Source: Gonatopus flavifemur (taxonomy: Eukaryota; Arthropoda; Insecta; Hymenoptera; Dryinidae). From it: a DNA stretch of 64,000 bases. Numbering within the stretch: the first letter of the stretch is position 1; the number at the start of each line of letters is the position of its first letter. Made by a program: the position numbers and the translations under genes. The stretch spans positions 201,501-265,500 of the forward strand of contig JAFFJZ010000025.1 in assembly GCA_018340375.1 (NCBI GenBank), written 5' to 3'. Of this stretch, positions 1-9,691 are shown in pieces. The notes below the pieces were generated by a model that was not told where the DNA came from, did no database searches, and was given only the letters and a program-made list of their open reading frames with translations.

Positions 1-189
1 AATCTCTGTATAATTTTCTTTCTGAATGTGTCCAAAAAAATTTATAATAATAAGCAACTGGAAATAAAAAAGATTCGGAACGGTTATTTTAGGATAAGCT
101 ACATCTCCAGTCACTTCAGTTAGACTTGAATGTAGTCATTATCAATCAGGGTATGCAAGGAGAATGATGTTTCATCCATTTACTCTCCT

Positions 190-785
190 TTGAGCAAGCT
201 CGATATCATCTGGTTCATCATCATGTGCTCACGATTTTGTTGGAGAATAGGAGACACTAACAAACTGTCCATTAGGGGTTGAAGTATGTCCACTATCCTT
301 CTGTCTGTGAAGATATAGCCAATGAACTAGAATAATCATCCTTGAGCAGACTCAGTATGATCTTTTTTCATCAGCTGTCTATGATCCTAATTTGAGAAAT
401 TGACAGTAACTGACTGTCAGTCAGGAGTTATGATATCATCCATGACATTCCTGTCTGTGGCGGGACTGCAAATAAACTTGAAAATTTTCCCTTAGGAATG
501 CTCGATATGATCCTTTTGATCATTCACCAACAATTCTAGTAAGAGAACTTGATGGTAGTACACTGTCCATGAAGGAGTTATCGTCCGATATGCTTCCACT
601 TGAGAAGTAATATATAAGTTTGAATCATGTCTTGACTAGACCTTGTATGATCTGCTTTATCCTCATTAGCCTGTGGTTCTGACTGAAAAAACCAACTGTA
701 GCAGACTGTCTCTCAGGGATAACGATATATTTGTTATGCTTTTGCCTGTAAAGGAATATTGGATGTGAAAGAATATTTTATTTCC
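190..785. repeat. Diverged tandem repeat, about 4 units of 140-152 bp
   Basis: Units start near 190, 342, 492 and 632, each with a TTGA(G/C)-like start, then a CTCGATATGATC-like word, then a CTGTCC..GGAGTTAT-like word. Unit spacing is 152, 150 and 140 bp. All frames contain stops, so if this was once coding it has decayed. The remaining sequence from 785 to 1170 is AT-rich and shows nothing recognisable. Confidence 0.5.
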
Positions 786-1174
786 AAGAATAATACATCA
801 TTCACAGCTTATTTTTTTATTTTTTCCAAATTTCCAAATCAGCAAACAGATCTAGACAGATATAGCTTCCTCAAACTTTCCCAGTTTTTTTATAAATAAA
901 CCTCTTAACTCATTCATTCATTCATTTTTTTGTGTGATATATGTATTTCAAGTCATTTGTAATTTATTGTTGTCCTCAGTTACATAAACCGTAACAACCT
1001 GTAATTCATCCATTGTTTATTGAATTATTCTTGTAATATTATGATAATCTGTGATAACCTGTCAACACATCGCCTTATTGACAGATTATTTGCTGCAGTG
1101 GTATGCAACTTCATAGGATGACCTCGAACAGAGTTGCCCACAAAGGGCCCCAACTTCTCTTTGATACTTTCATT

Positions 1175-1317
1175 AACTTTGTTCGTTCCAACGTGTTCTA
1201 GGTTGCCCCAACCTGCTCCAAATATTTTCTCTATATTTGCTCTTCCAATTATAGAAATGATTTGATTGGTTTGATGCAGGTTGAGGCAACTAAGAACATG
1301 TTAGAACGAACAAAGCT
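1175..1317. mobile_element. Foldback MITE
   Basis: Arms 1175-1217 and 1276-1317 are inverted copies (AACTTTGTTCGTTCCAACGT against ACATGTTAGAACGAACAAAG). The AT-rich loop is about 60 bp. No ORF. Confidence 0.65.
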
Positions 1318-1693
1318 ATTATTTATTTCTTTGAGGATCGGAAATATGATTGATCAGTTGAATAAGGAAGAGTCAATCACTGGAGAGTTGGTGCTTTTTG
1401 TCTGACAACTCTGACGATAGGGTCAGAGCTGCCCAGCGTTGCCAGTATTCCCTAGGAAAATCTTCAGCATCTGATGATTGGGCATTTCTTGTACAACCGG
1501 CCAATCATATTTTCAATTTGGAAAGAAATGACCAATGACAAAAGATCTGACGATTCTTCTATGGAATACTGGCATCACTGGAGCAGAGCTGCCAGATGGG
1601 CATTTTCGTTGAGGGGAAGTGTACCCCCACTATCGTACCATTTATATAAGTTACATGTGTGTATAGGTTTCGTGTGAAGGTAAGAGTATGTAT

Positions 1694-1748
1694 GGAGCCT
1701 TCCGAAGTAGCTGACCTGATCATCTGGTCAATTACTTCGGAAGGCTCC
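1694..1748. mobile_element. 55-bp near-perfect hairpin insertion
   Basis: GGAGCCTTCCGAAGTA and TACTTCGGAAGGCTCC form the arms, with a short GACC/GGTC inner stem. The related copy at about 2358-2384 reads GAGAGTATGTATATGAACG with no hairpin, so it is the empty site. The flanking TAT/TA is duplicated here. Confidence 0.6.
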
Positions 1749-2132
1749 TATATGAACGATGGTGAGGATATTATTCCCCTCAATGGCAATGCCATTTGGC
1801 AGCTTTGCACTGGAGCTGCCAGATGGGCATTGCCGTTGAGGGGAAGTCTATCCTCGCTATCATCCTATGTATACGAGTTACATGTGTGTATAGGTTTCAT
1901 GGGTAGACGCCAATAGATCCGAAACAAAATTGGTCCGATGCACGATAGAACCGAAGACGAGCGTCCCGAAAGTCAGTTGGGCCGAAAATCCCAAGCTTAT
2001 GCTGTGCTTTCATGTTATTGCGGCTGAGAGATGAACAAAGATAGAGACATGATTATGCACCATAAGTTTTGATTTTCGGACAAACTGACTTCCGGTCGTG
2101 CATTTAGCCAATTCTCTTTCAGGTCTATAGGG

Positions 2133-2321
2133 GGTAACGGTGCAATGTCTAAAAGTTCGATGGCACGGAATCAAAATGTCTCGAAAGGTCAATAGCCCGA
2201 AATTTGCTGATTGGTCAATTTCTATGAAGTTCTTAGTAGGTTACTAGAATTGGACCAATCAGCGAATTGCGGGCTATTGACCTTTCGGGACATTTTCATT
2301 TCGGGACGTTGCACCGTTACC
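2133..2321. mobile_element. Palindromic MITE, TCCCGAAA-word family, copy 1
   Basis: It begins GGTAACGGTGCAATGTC and ends with the inverted GACGTTGCACCGTTACC. The two halves pair over most of 189 bp, and CCCGAAAG-type words recur along the arms. Confidence 0.7.
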
Positions 2322-2410
2322 TTTATAGGAGTCTACCGGTTTTGTGTGGAGGTGAGAGTATGTATATGAACGATGGTAGGGGTACTCTTCCCCTCAACAG
2401 TAATGTCCAT

Positions 2411-3081
2411 CGGCAACTCTGGGTGGGGTCCAGCAATACCGAATGATTTCAAGAGGATACCGGCGTTTGATTCGGACCTCTTTTTCCCTCGTATATGTTT
2501 GTCTTTTTCTGATCAACGTGCTTGGATGGTGAACGCTGGTATCCTCTTAATCTCGGAGGTTAGCAACCCCGAATGGGATAATCTCGAATAGAATCAAACC
2601 GGTAAAGATGCAATATCCCGAAAGTGCAATGTCCTGGGAGAGTGATATCCCGAAATTTGCACATTGGACAATTTCTAGGAAGTTCTAGAAAGTTACTAGT
2701 CAGTTACCGGAAATTGGCCCATTAGCGAATTTTGGGTTATTGAACTTTCGAGACATCCGCCTTTCGGGACATTGCACCGTCACCAATTGGAGCCGAATGA
2801 AGTTTAGGGACTTCTGACGTGCTCAATAGTTGGCTAGTAACTAATAGGGGTCATTCGGCCTCATTTCTATTCGGGATTATTCTATTCCAGATTGCTCACC
2901 TTCGGGATTGAGGCCCATTTCACATATATCGAGATTGTTTATGGAACGGAACGATTCCCAGGAATCCCATTGGCTAAGAGCTAGAACTCCCTGCAAATCC
3001 ACGTTCCGTTCCTTAGAAATTCCGATGTATGTGAATTGGGCCTGAAAGTATTCGGTATTGCTGGACCCTACCAACTCTGGC
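2411..3081. mobile_element. Composite foldback with nested foldback
   Basis: The outer arms (about 2411-2445 and 3040-3081) share GGGTCCAGCAATACCGAAT in inverted form. A second foldback (about 2921-3042, ending in GGCCCA/TGGGCC) lies just inside the right arm. The palindromic MITE at 2601-2784 lies between the arms. Confidence 0.55.
2601..2784. mobile_element. Palindromic MITE, TCCCGAAA-word family, copy 2
   Basis: It begins GGTAAAGATGCAATATCCCG and ends CGGGACATTGCACCGTCACC. It shares terminal and internal words with the element at 2133-2321, but its arms have diverged more. Confidence 0.6.
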
Positions 3082-3185
3082 CTCAAATCGTCTTTCGATT
3101 ATGGTCATAGTTATCCATATGGTGGCGTATCGATCAGTGGCTAAAACAGCAATGGCGGTCTGGTATAATGACGTAATCTTAGCAT

Positions 3186-3860
3186 TATGGTCATCAGTTT
3201 GGATTTTGAAAAATCAACAGGATTTCAGCAATGAAGCATCAGAAACATTCCTAAAACTGAATTGATCCAACTGATAATTCGGTACTACGATTGTTCAATG
3301 CTTTGTTGGGTAGAGCCAGAGATGAGTTGGGAGAGATTGCTAACGGAACGTCAAAACGTGGTTTGGTTTTTGCACTGGCGCCATCACGGAACGTTAGGGG
3401 AGTTCAAGTTCTCAGTTGAACCCAGGGGGCTCCAACTCTATAAGATGACCCCGAACCCCATTTTGATTAGGGACAAGGCTACTAGCATGATCAAGCTTCG
3501 ATCGCATTATATCGAAGTAACCTCAAAATTATGCCCATCAATTTTGATTTTAAAACATCAACAGTATTTCAACAACAAAGTGTGAACAACAATTCTGAAA
3601 ACAAATTGTATGTGGTAATATATAATTTGGTTCTAGAATTCTCTCATTTTCACACTTCACTGTCGAAATGCTACTGACATTTCAAAATCAGAATACATTT
3701 GAGGTCACCCTGCTACACGGGGCCGCCATTTTGATTTTTAGTTCACATCAAAGTACCCCGCTTCAAGGGCGCGGAAATCAGTCCAAATTTATTTTACTCC
3801 TACAACGTTGAGTGGTACCCCCCTGGTTCAACCCAACTGAGAGGTCGAATTGAATGGAAA
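3186..3860. repeat. Decayed composite repeat region
   Basis: A segment around ATCAACAGGATTTCAGCAA recurs at about 3206 and 3551, and in inverted, diverged form near 3650-3693. No gene is recognisable. An open frame at 3262-3585 has no known domain and overlaps the repeats. Confidence 0.35.
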
Positions 3861-3987
3861 TATTGGAATCCCATGGAATCGACCAATCAGGTAGAGTTTG
3901 AGTTTTTAGTTAGGTCCAACCAATGAGCTGTACATATAAAGGGTGTCCGAGAGAACACTACTCGCCTTTCACCAGCGTATTCCTAAT

Positions 3988-4129
3988 GCCCAAGTCACAT
4001 GGAGCAAAAATCACGCGGAAAGCGGAACGCGGAACCCTTGGTTGAATAGAGAGGTGAATATTCACCACGTTCACCGCGTGGATCCGCGTTCCGCTTTCCG
4101 CGTGATTTTTGCTCCATGTGACTCGGGCC
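3988..4129. mobile_element. Foldback MITE
   Basis: The left arm (3988-4036, GCCCAAGTCACATGGAGC) and right arm (4079-4129, GCTCCATGTGACTCGGGC) are near-perfect inverted copies with a short loop. This creates overlapping open frames on both strands, which are not genes. Confidence 0.7.
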
Positions 4130-4132
4130 TAA

Positions 4133-4284
4133 GACTGGGCTCCCATGCAGCTGGATTGTACGGAACGGAACGCTCACAATTGGTGAATCCCTAGTATTGT
4201 TATAGTTCTATTCAAATGAGACTAGTCCTCTACCAATTAGGATCGTTCCATTTCGGACAATCCGATTGCATGGGAGCCCAGCCT
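4133..4284. mobile_element. Foldback MITE
   Basis: The ends GACTGGGCTCCCATGCAGC and GCATGGGAGCCCAGCC are inverted copies. It abuts the foldback to its left and the TCCCGAAA-word MITE to its right. Confidence 0.6.
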
Positions 4285-4735
4285 GACCCTCCGTTATCCC
4301 GAAAGTCCGTTAGCCCGAAGCACCGTTGGCCCGAAATTTGAAATTCCGAACGAGAATAATCCCGGAAAAGTTTTGGTGACATTCCATTTTATTCGCACAT
4401 GATTAGTCACGTATATTAACATTTCGGGATTACTCTCGTTCGGGATTTCAAATTTCGGATCAGCGCACATAGGGGTATTTGACCGATCTAGCTGGCCAAC
4501 AGTGCATTTTTGAAAACTCACTGTATGTGAATAAAAAATGTGCTCCAATATTGGTAGATGGTCTAGAAGTAATAAGCATCCCTTCCTACACCTCTCTTGC
4601 TTTTGTTTTTCCGCACGTAAATCATAGAAGTTGAACCTCGATCATATGATTGAGCGTTTGTTTCGATGGCATTTTATCGTACACTTTTTGTTGGTGAATA
4701 ATTTGTCATTGTTGTATTTCTCATAGTGATTGATT

Positions 4736-7134
4736 ATGGATGATATTGAACCTGGTAAGTGTGCATTGATTTCATAATTCATTTTTGTTACAGTCATTTT
4801 TTGAGCGAGATAGACAATTTATAAGAAAACAGATTTTGTAATAATTTTTGCAGTAATTTCTATTGAACTTGAAGGTTTTTGTTGTACTTCAGGGTGTGTC
4901 CCGGCAATTATGTTGGTTCAGACTTGAAGATAATCTTTTCCTCTAACTCATCGTTCAAATTCCAGCCCCGATAATTCGCGACTTTTCGAAATTTTCACTC
5001 TTCAAACTCCGTTGTAAAAATATCCCAAATCTGACCTTGTTTTGATTTTGTATTCCAATCATTATCATTCGGTTCTAGGCTCATCAGGAGTCAAGATATT
5101 CACTCGTAGACAATTATTTGACATGATGCGAGAACAGGATTCACCTACCATCAACGAAAAATAGGAATTCATTGAAAATCACTTGCTGAATTATGATCAT
5201 TATGATGACAATCAAAAAAACGAATTGAAGCATGAATTTTCGTACTTAAAGTCAGAGTTTAAGCGAAGATGGATGACAGCTCAAAAGCGGAAAGATAAAT
5301 TCCTTCAAGATAATCATACTTGGTTGCAGGGGTCATTTGAACTGGCAAGTATAACAAAGCGGACAGGACGGCCTTGTAAAAGATTTGAAGAATTGAGTGA
5401 GAGGAGCGAAAGAAGAAAAACAGAAGTTCTGAGAGAAAATACGGAAATGGAAGTACTAGCTTATGCTACTCAAATGAAATTTCATGCACAAGGACAAAGA
5501 GATGCTTCCAAAGTACTCAAGGATTTAACAGATTCTCCAACCAGAGCAAACAAATTTAAGCAAGCTTACACATGTATGAAGGAAGAAAATGAAAAGTTAT
5601 AACCTTCGCAAGCACTATCAATGATGGTAAAAGCAGGTCTTTCGAGAAGACGATATGAAATAATCAGGGACACTAAAAAATCTTTTTACCCATGTTACAC
5701 CTTGTTACAGAGAGCAAAAATGGAATCGTACCCGGACAAATCATCTGACTTAGTGACTGAAACCTGTGCCGAAATTACATTGCAAAGTTTAATGGATCAT
5801 ACTGTAACGCGGTTAATTTTGTATTCGGAAGAAATTGTACATAGTTTGAACGAAGAAGAAAGTTTCAATTTGCGTTTGATTTGCAAGTGGGGATGTGACA
5901 GCTCACATCAAGTACAGTATAAACAAAAATTCATCAATGATGAGGATTCGGATGCAGACATATTGCAAAGTTCTTTCGTTCCACTCCAATTAATATGTGA
6001 TTCCAACAAGAAAGTGATATGGCGAAACCCGACACCCTCTTCAACTCGTTATTGCCGTCCTATTAGGCTGAGATTCGTAAAAGAAAGTGTTGAAATTATA
6101 AATGAAGAAATAACAAGTATACAAACCTCAATAGACTTGTTAGAACCAACAAAAGTCACATTAGTCAATAAAGATTTTTCTGTTAAGCATACTATGATGC
6201 TGACTATGATTGATGGAAAGGTGTGTAATGCTGCCACACAAACAAAATCTACGACGAGGTGTTATATTTGTGGCGCAACATCAAAGGACTTCAACAAACT
6301 GATGGTCACCAAAGATATCAAATCAGACGCACTAAACTTTGGTTTATCAGTTTTACATGCCAGAATCCGTATATTTGAAAGTTTATTGCATTTATCATAT
6401 AAATTACCCGTTAAGAAATGGCGTGTCCAATCTGAAAATGAGAAGGAAATAATCAAACAAAGGAAATTGCAAATTCAAGAAGACTTCAGGAAGAAACTGG
6501 GTTTGATAGTTGATGTTTCAAAACCCGGATTCGGTAACACAAATGACGGGAACACTAGTCGAAAGTTCTTTACCGACCCAGATATTTCATCAGAAATTAC
6601 TGGCGTTGATCCACATCTCATATACCGTTTCAAGGTAATATTACAAGTAATTTCATGTGGGCATAAAATCGACACAGCCAAATTTGCTAAATATGCTATG
6701 GAAACGGCTCATCTATATGTAAAGTTATATTCTTGGCACCCAATGACACCAACAATGCATAAGATTCTGTTTCACGGTGCTGCTGTTATTGAGAATGCTT
6801 TGCTACCTATTGATCAGCTCTCAGAAGAGGCTGCTGAAGCGAGAAACAAACACCTCCGCCGATACCGTCAGAGTTCCGCTAGAAAGTTCTCGAGACAATC
6901 GTGTAACTTGGACGTTTTAAATAGATTAAGCTTACTCCTGATCCTCTCTTAACTGGTATGAGACCAACACCGAAAAAAAAGTCTACACCATTCTCGAAAG
7001 AAACTTTAGAAATGCTACTGCCAGCTGAACCCTGCAACCTGAATGCATCAGCTGCGTGGAATGCGTCTTCAGATGATGAGCAGCAATTGTCAGATGATGA
7101 TGATTTGTCAGTTGACGAAGTGGCTTGGGACTAA
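4736..7134 (+). pseudogene. RAG1-like (Transib) transposase, two exons, broken
   Basis: Exon 1 (4736-4754) starts ATG and ends at a GTAAGT donor. A 324-bp intron ends TTCTAG at 5078 and exon 2 continues in phase. Breaks are a TAG at 5162-5164, a TAA at 5600-5602, and a frame shift near 6935 before an acidic C-terminal tail (SDDDDLSVDEVAWD). Counting from the Met at 5621, visible features are KWGCD (Asp 93), CYIC (Cys 214, 217), HKILFH (His 380, 385) and SEEAAEARNKHLRRYR (Glu 402/403). These match, in order and nearly in spacing, RAG1 D600, C727/C730, H937/H942 and E962. The position facing RAG1 D708 reads SVLHARIR, without Asp. The usual CDG is CDS here. No RAG2-like gene is present. Confidence 0.85.
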
Positions 7135-7245
7135 CCAAATACTGCTCAATGTGTGTGTGTATTTGATGTATTATATGTTTAAATATCAATTCAATGGATA
7201 CATAAAACCAGGATGGATGTTTTTTCATTTTTACCACACAGGGTA

Positions 7246-8136
7246 GGAGAGGGTGGGGCACGTTTTCCCACTTTTTGTTTGTTGGTTCATATATTTTTAC
7301 CTGTTGCATATTTAAAAAAGTTTGAGGTACCATTTTACTCGTCGAAGCTTCCGCTATAACCTAACATACATTTATTCAATGATTCCATAGGCATGTTGTT
7401 AAAAAACTTTGTTATTTGCAGTCATGTCACTTGAGAAAACCTCCCCCGCATACGGGGCCAGTTTTCTCACTCATTCAAAATTGTCAAAAATAGGTACAAA
7501 ATTGCAGTTTCAATACTAATTGAGTGTTGCATTTGAAGGAAATAAGGGAAACAGTTATAATATGGAATGAACATAATGTACAAGAACGACATAACGAATG
7601 TTGTGAATGAAAAGGAAGACAATGTATGCTAAATGAAAAATCAATATCTGCCTAAATTCCGCAGTCTACTAATCGAACCATATCATAAATTGATTTGTAA
7701 CACCCTGAAACCACGCTTGGTTGAGACGGGGACAAATTCCTTTAGTCAGGAAACTTACCCTGTGTCGTGTTGGAAAACTTGCCCCACCATTGTTTTTAAA
7801 CTTTGAACGAGGCTAAAATAATGAAGACGTGAATAATTCATACCAACAATGACATCATTCGATCCAGAGGACTTCCATTTTCAAATACATATTCTACCAA
7901 AACAATCAAAATAACGTAAGTATGTTTTTTCCACTTTGAATGAACGCATGTATAGTTTACTCAGCAACGACAAAATCGTAAAAACAAGTCTCACGCCGTG
8001 ATGAAAGCAGCTTTCAAGTTGATATTTCCATGAATGTTACTTCGGATGATACTACTCACGATGTTCCATCCAGTAGCACGCTCTCTCAGCACACTGAGAA
8101 ACTATAACGCATCGGAAAACGTGCCCAACCCTCCCC
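7246..8136. mobile_element. TA-flanked non-autonomous element nested in Transib
   Basis: The ends GGAGAGGGTGGGGCACGTTT and the inverted CGTGCCCAACCCTCCCC are bordered by TA (7244-7245, 8137-8138). Terminal-like words (for example GGAAAACTTGCCCCACC near 7770) recur inside. No long ORF. Confidence 0.7.
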
Positions 8137-8245
8137 TACATCAAAATCACTCAATTTGACATTATCGTAGTGAAATAACCCAGTTTGAACCAGTTCAACT
8201 ACATAAATAATTTTGGCCAGCTGGATCGGTCAAATACCCCCAGAT

Positions 8246-8640
8246 TCAGAACCCCAAAAACCTTTATATCCCGAATTTGATGGGAACGAGTTGATTTCCA
8301 AGATTTTTAGGCGCCATATGAAGTTCTGGAAAATTCCGAATGTTGGATCACAGATTCATATTCAGCACCCTAAAAAACCCCATATACCAGATTGAATGGG
8401 AATCAAAGGAATTTCTCAAATTTTCATCCGTCACATTGGATTCGCCATTCTGAATTTTGTAAAAAGGACTTCAGATTCGTATTCAGCGCCCCAAAAAAAC
8501 CCCATGTACCGAATTTTATGAGTATCGGAATAATTGTGACATTTTCATTCGCCATATTGGATCCGCCATTTTGAATTTTGAAAAACGGATCGCGGATTCG
8601 TGATCAGCGACCTCAAAAACCCCTATATACCAAATTTGAA
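8246..8640. repeat. 3'-subterminal tandem array of the Transib element
   Basis: About 3.5 units of 100-122 bp start near 8250, 8350, 8471 and 8593. Each begins CAGATTCGTATTCAGC-like, then an A/C-rich CCCCAAAAACCCC-like run, then CGCCATATTGGATCCGCC-like words. The same unit is found inside the right end of the other Transib copy (42060-42690). Confidence 0.75.
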
Positions 8641-8845
8641 ATGAACTGCATGCCATCTCATATTTTGGCCAGCTCTTGAGGCCGAATACCCCACTGTGCA
8701 GCGGTGCTTCGGGCTAACGGACTTTCGGGATAACGGAGGGTTACCAGCACGAGGGTAAGGTTTTGGAACATGAGCTATGTATTGAGCTCAATAAATTGAA
8801 TCCCCCTGCTGCATCCCATTTCTGAACACAATTCCACAAGATGAA

Positions 8846-9183
8846 TACTAGAACAGTGTTCCGATTTTCCTCGGGCTGGGAAATCGCAGCTTGGTCACGT
8901 GACTACATTGCGCACTAACACATGTGAGCACTCTCATCGGTGAACTACTCACCGGCGACAGTGCTCAGATGTGTTAGTGCGAAATCTAGTCACGTGACCA
9001 AGCTGCGATTTCCCAGTCAGCGTGACCAACGAAATCCTGCTAGATTCCGCTGATTGATCGATTCCTATGGAGGTGGTAATCGGTTCGGGTGGCTCTACAA
9101 GAATCAACCAATCATCATCATCCAGCAGGATTCACTGGTCACGCTGTTCACAGCTCGACGAATATCGGAACACTGCACTAGAA
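8846..9183. mobile_element. Foldback element carrying two further foldbacks
   Basis: The outer arms (ACAGTGTTCCGAT at about 8846-8864 and its inverse at about 9163-9183) enclose two near-perfect hairpins. One is 8876-9016 (CTGGGAAATCGCAGCTTGGT and its inverse) and the other 9018-9146 (CAGCGTGACCA and its inverse). Confidence 0.7.
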
Positions 9184-9307
9184 TGTAACCGGAAACGGAA
9201 ACCCGAGGACTCGTAGAACAGTCTTGTTCTCCAGAATCTTCTAGCCGCGTGGGTAGTGTAAACGAATCTCCGTTTCAGATGTCGAAATCAAGCTTATTCC
9301 AGCAAAA

Positions 9308-9691
9308 ATGTACGCCTCAATTAATTTCAATACTGGAGAATTATACGTGTGCGACGTGAAAAACGTTCATCGCCGTGAAAATAATGAATGCGTTGTGGAA
9401 TTCGGGAATCGACGATATGTGGCTTGTTTGGTGGCTTCCCAGATAGAAAAGCATGCTCTGAATGTTTTGTAACATAACGTGCCGTAAACATACTATCATG
9501 AACTCCGCTCAGCTTGCAATCATGCATAGAATGTAAACATTATGTTTCTATTATGGTGCCATCACCTCGTCCTGCTACCAATAACAATGCTTTATGCGGA
9601 AACACCTTGGCGCCATGATGCGAACATTTCTTGGCGTGCATGTCACCATTATGATGGCATTATGGAGACATTTTTCTATCTGGGTTGTAAA
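9308..9691 (+). CDS. BEN gene exon 1, interrupted
   Basis: The ATG at 9308 is in context CAAAAATG, 7 bp after a TTCCAG that could end a 5'-UTR intron. It reads MYASINFNTGELYVCDVKNV and continues through VEFGNRRYVACL. As it stands the frame enters a MITE (9438-9684) and stops at 9470-9472 (54 aa). Removing the MITE and one TT brings the frame to a consensus GTAAGT donor at 9692 in phase 0, matching exon 2. The N-terminal fold resembles small beta-rich modules seen at the start of insect BEN proteins; that is an impression, not a search result. Confidence 0.6.

Larger units (their letters stand above)
1587..2420. repeat. Cluster of inverted and direct repeats (foldback family)
   Basis: A segment beginning AGCTGCCAGATGGGCATT occurs directly at about 1587 and 1811, and in inverted form at about 1751-1810 and 2358-2420. 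The 1751-1812 and 1812-1870 halves form a hairpin. A 55-bp hairpin (1694-1748) interrupts the first copy. Confidence 0.6.
4466..8698 (+). mobile_element. Transib/RAG1-like DNA transposon with target duplication
   Basis: The left end starts CACATAG and the right end, read inward, starts CACAGTG, the exact V(D)J heptamer. Both continue with GGGTATT and share an AGCTGGCCAA block. The 5-bp duplication CAGCG flanks the element (4461-4465, 8699-8703), the size used by Transib and RAG transposition. It carries one split transposase gene, a nested element (7246-8136), and tandem repeats only inside the right end. A second, inverted TIR-like stretch lies at about 8211-8245, suggesting that the array between it and 8698 was added later. 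The decayed ORF implies it no longer moves on its own. Confidence 0.9.
4286..8741. mobile_element. Palindromic MITE interrupted by a Transib transposon
   Basis: The left part (4286-4465) and the right part (8704-8741) are inverted copies ending ACCCTCCGTTATCCCGAAAG and CTTTCGGGATAACGGAGGGT. With the Transib and one CAGCG removed, they form one palindromic MITE of about 220 bp. It is the same TCCCGAAA-word type as the copies at 2133 and 2601. Confidence 0.75.

Noticed and set aside
3943..4194. Overlapping ORFs on both strands
   Set aside because: Mirror-image frames created by foldback arms.
7043..7246. 67-aa ORF after the Transib transposase as a possible RAG2-like partner
   Set aside because: It overlaps the acidic transposase tail in another frame and has no Kelch-type pattern. 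No RAG2-like gene is seen in the element.
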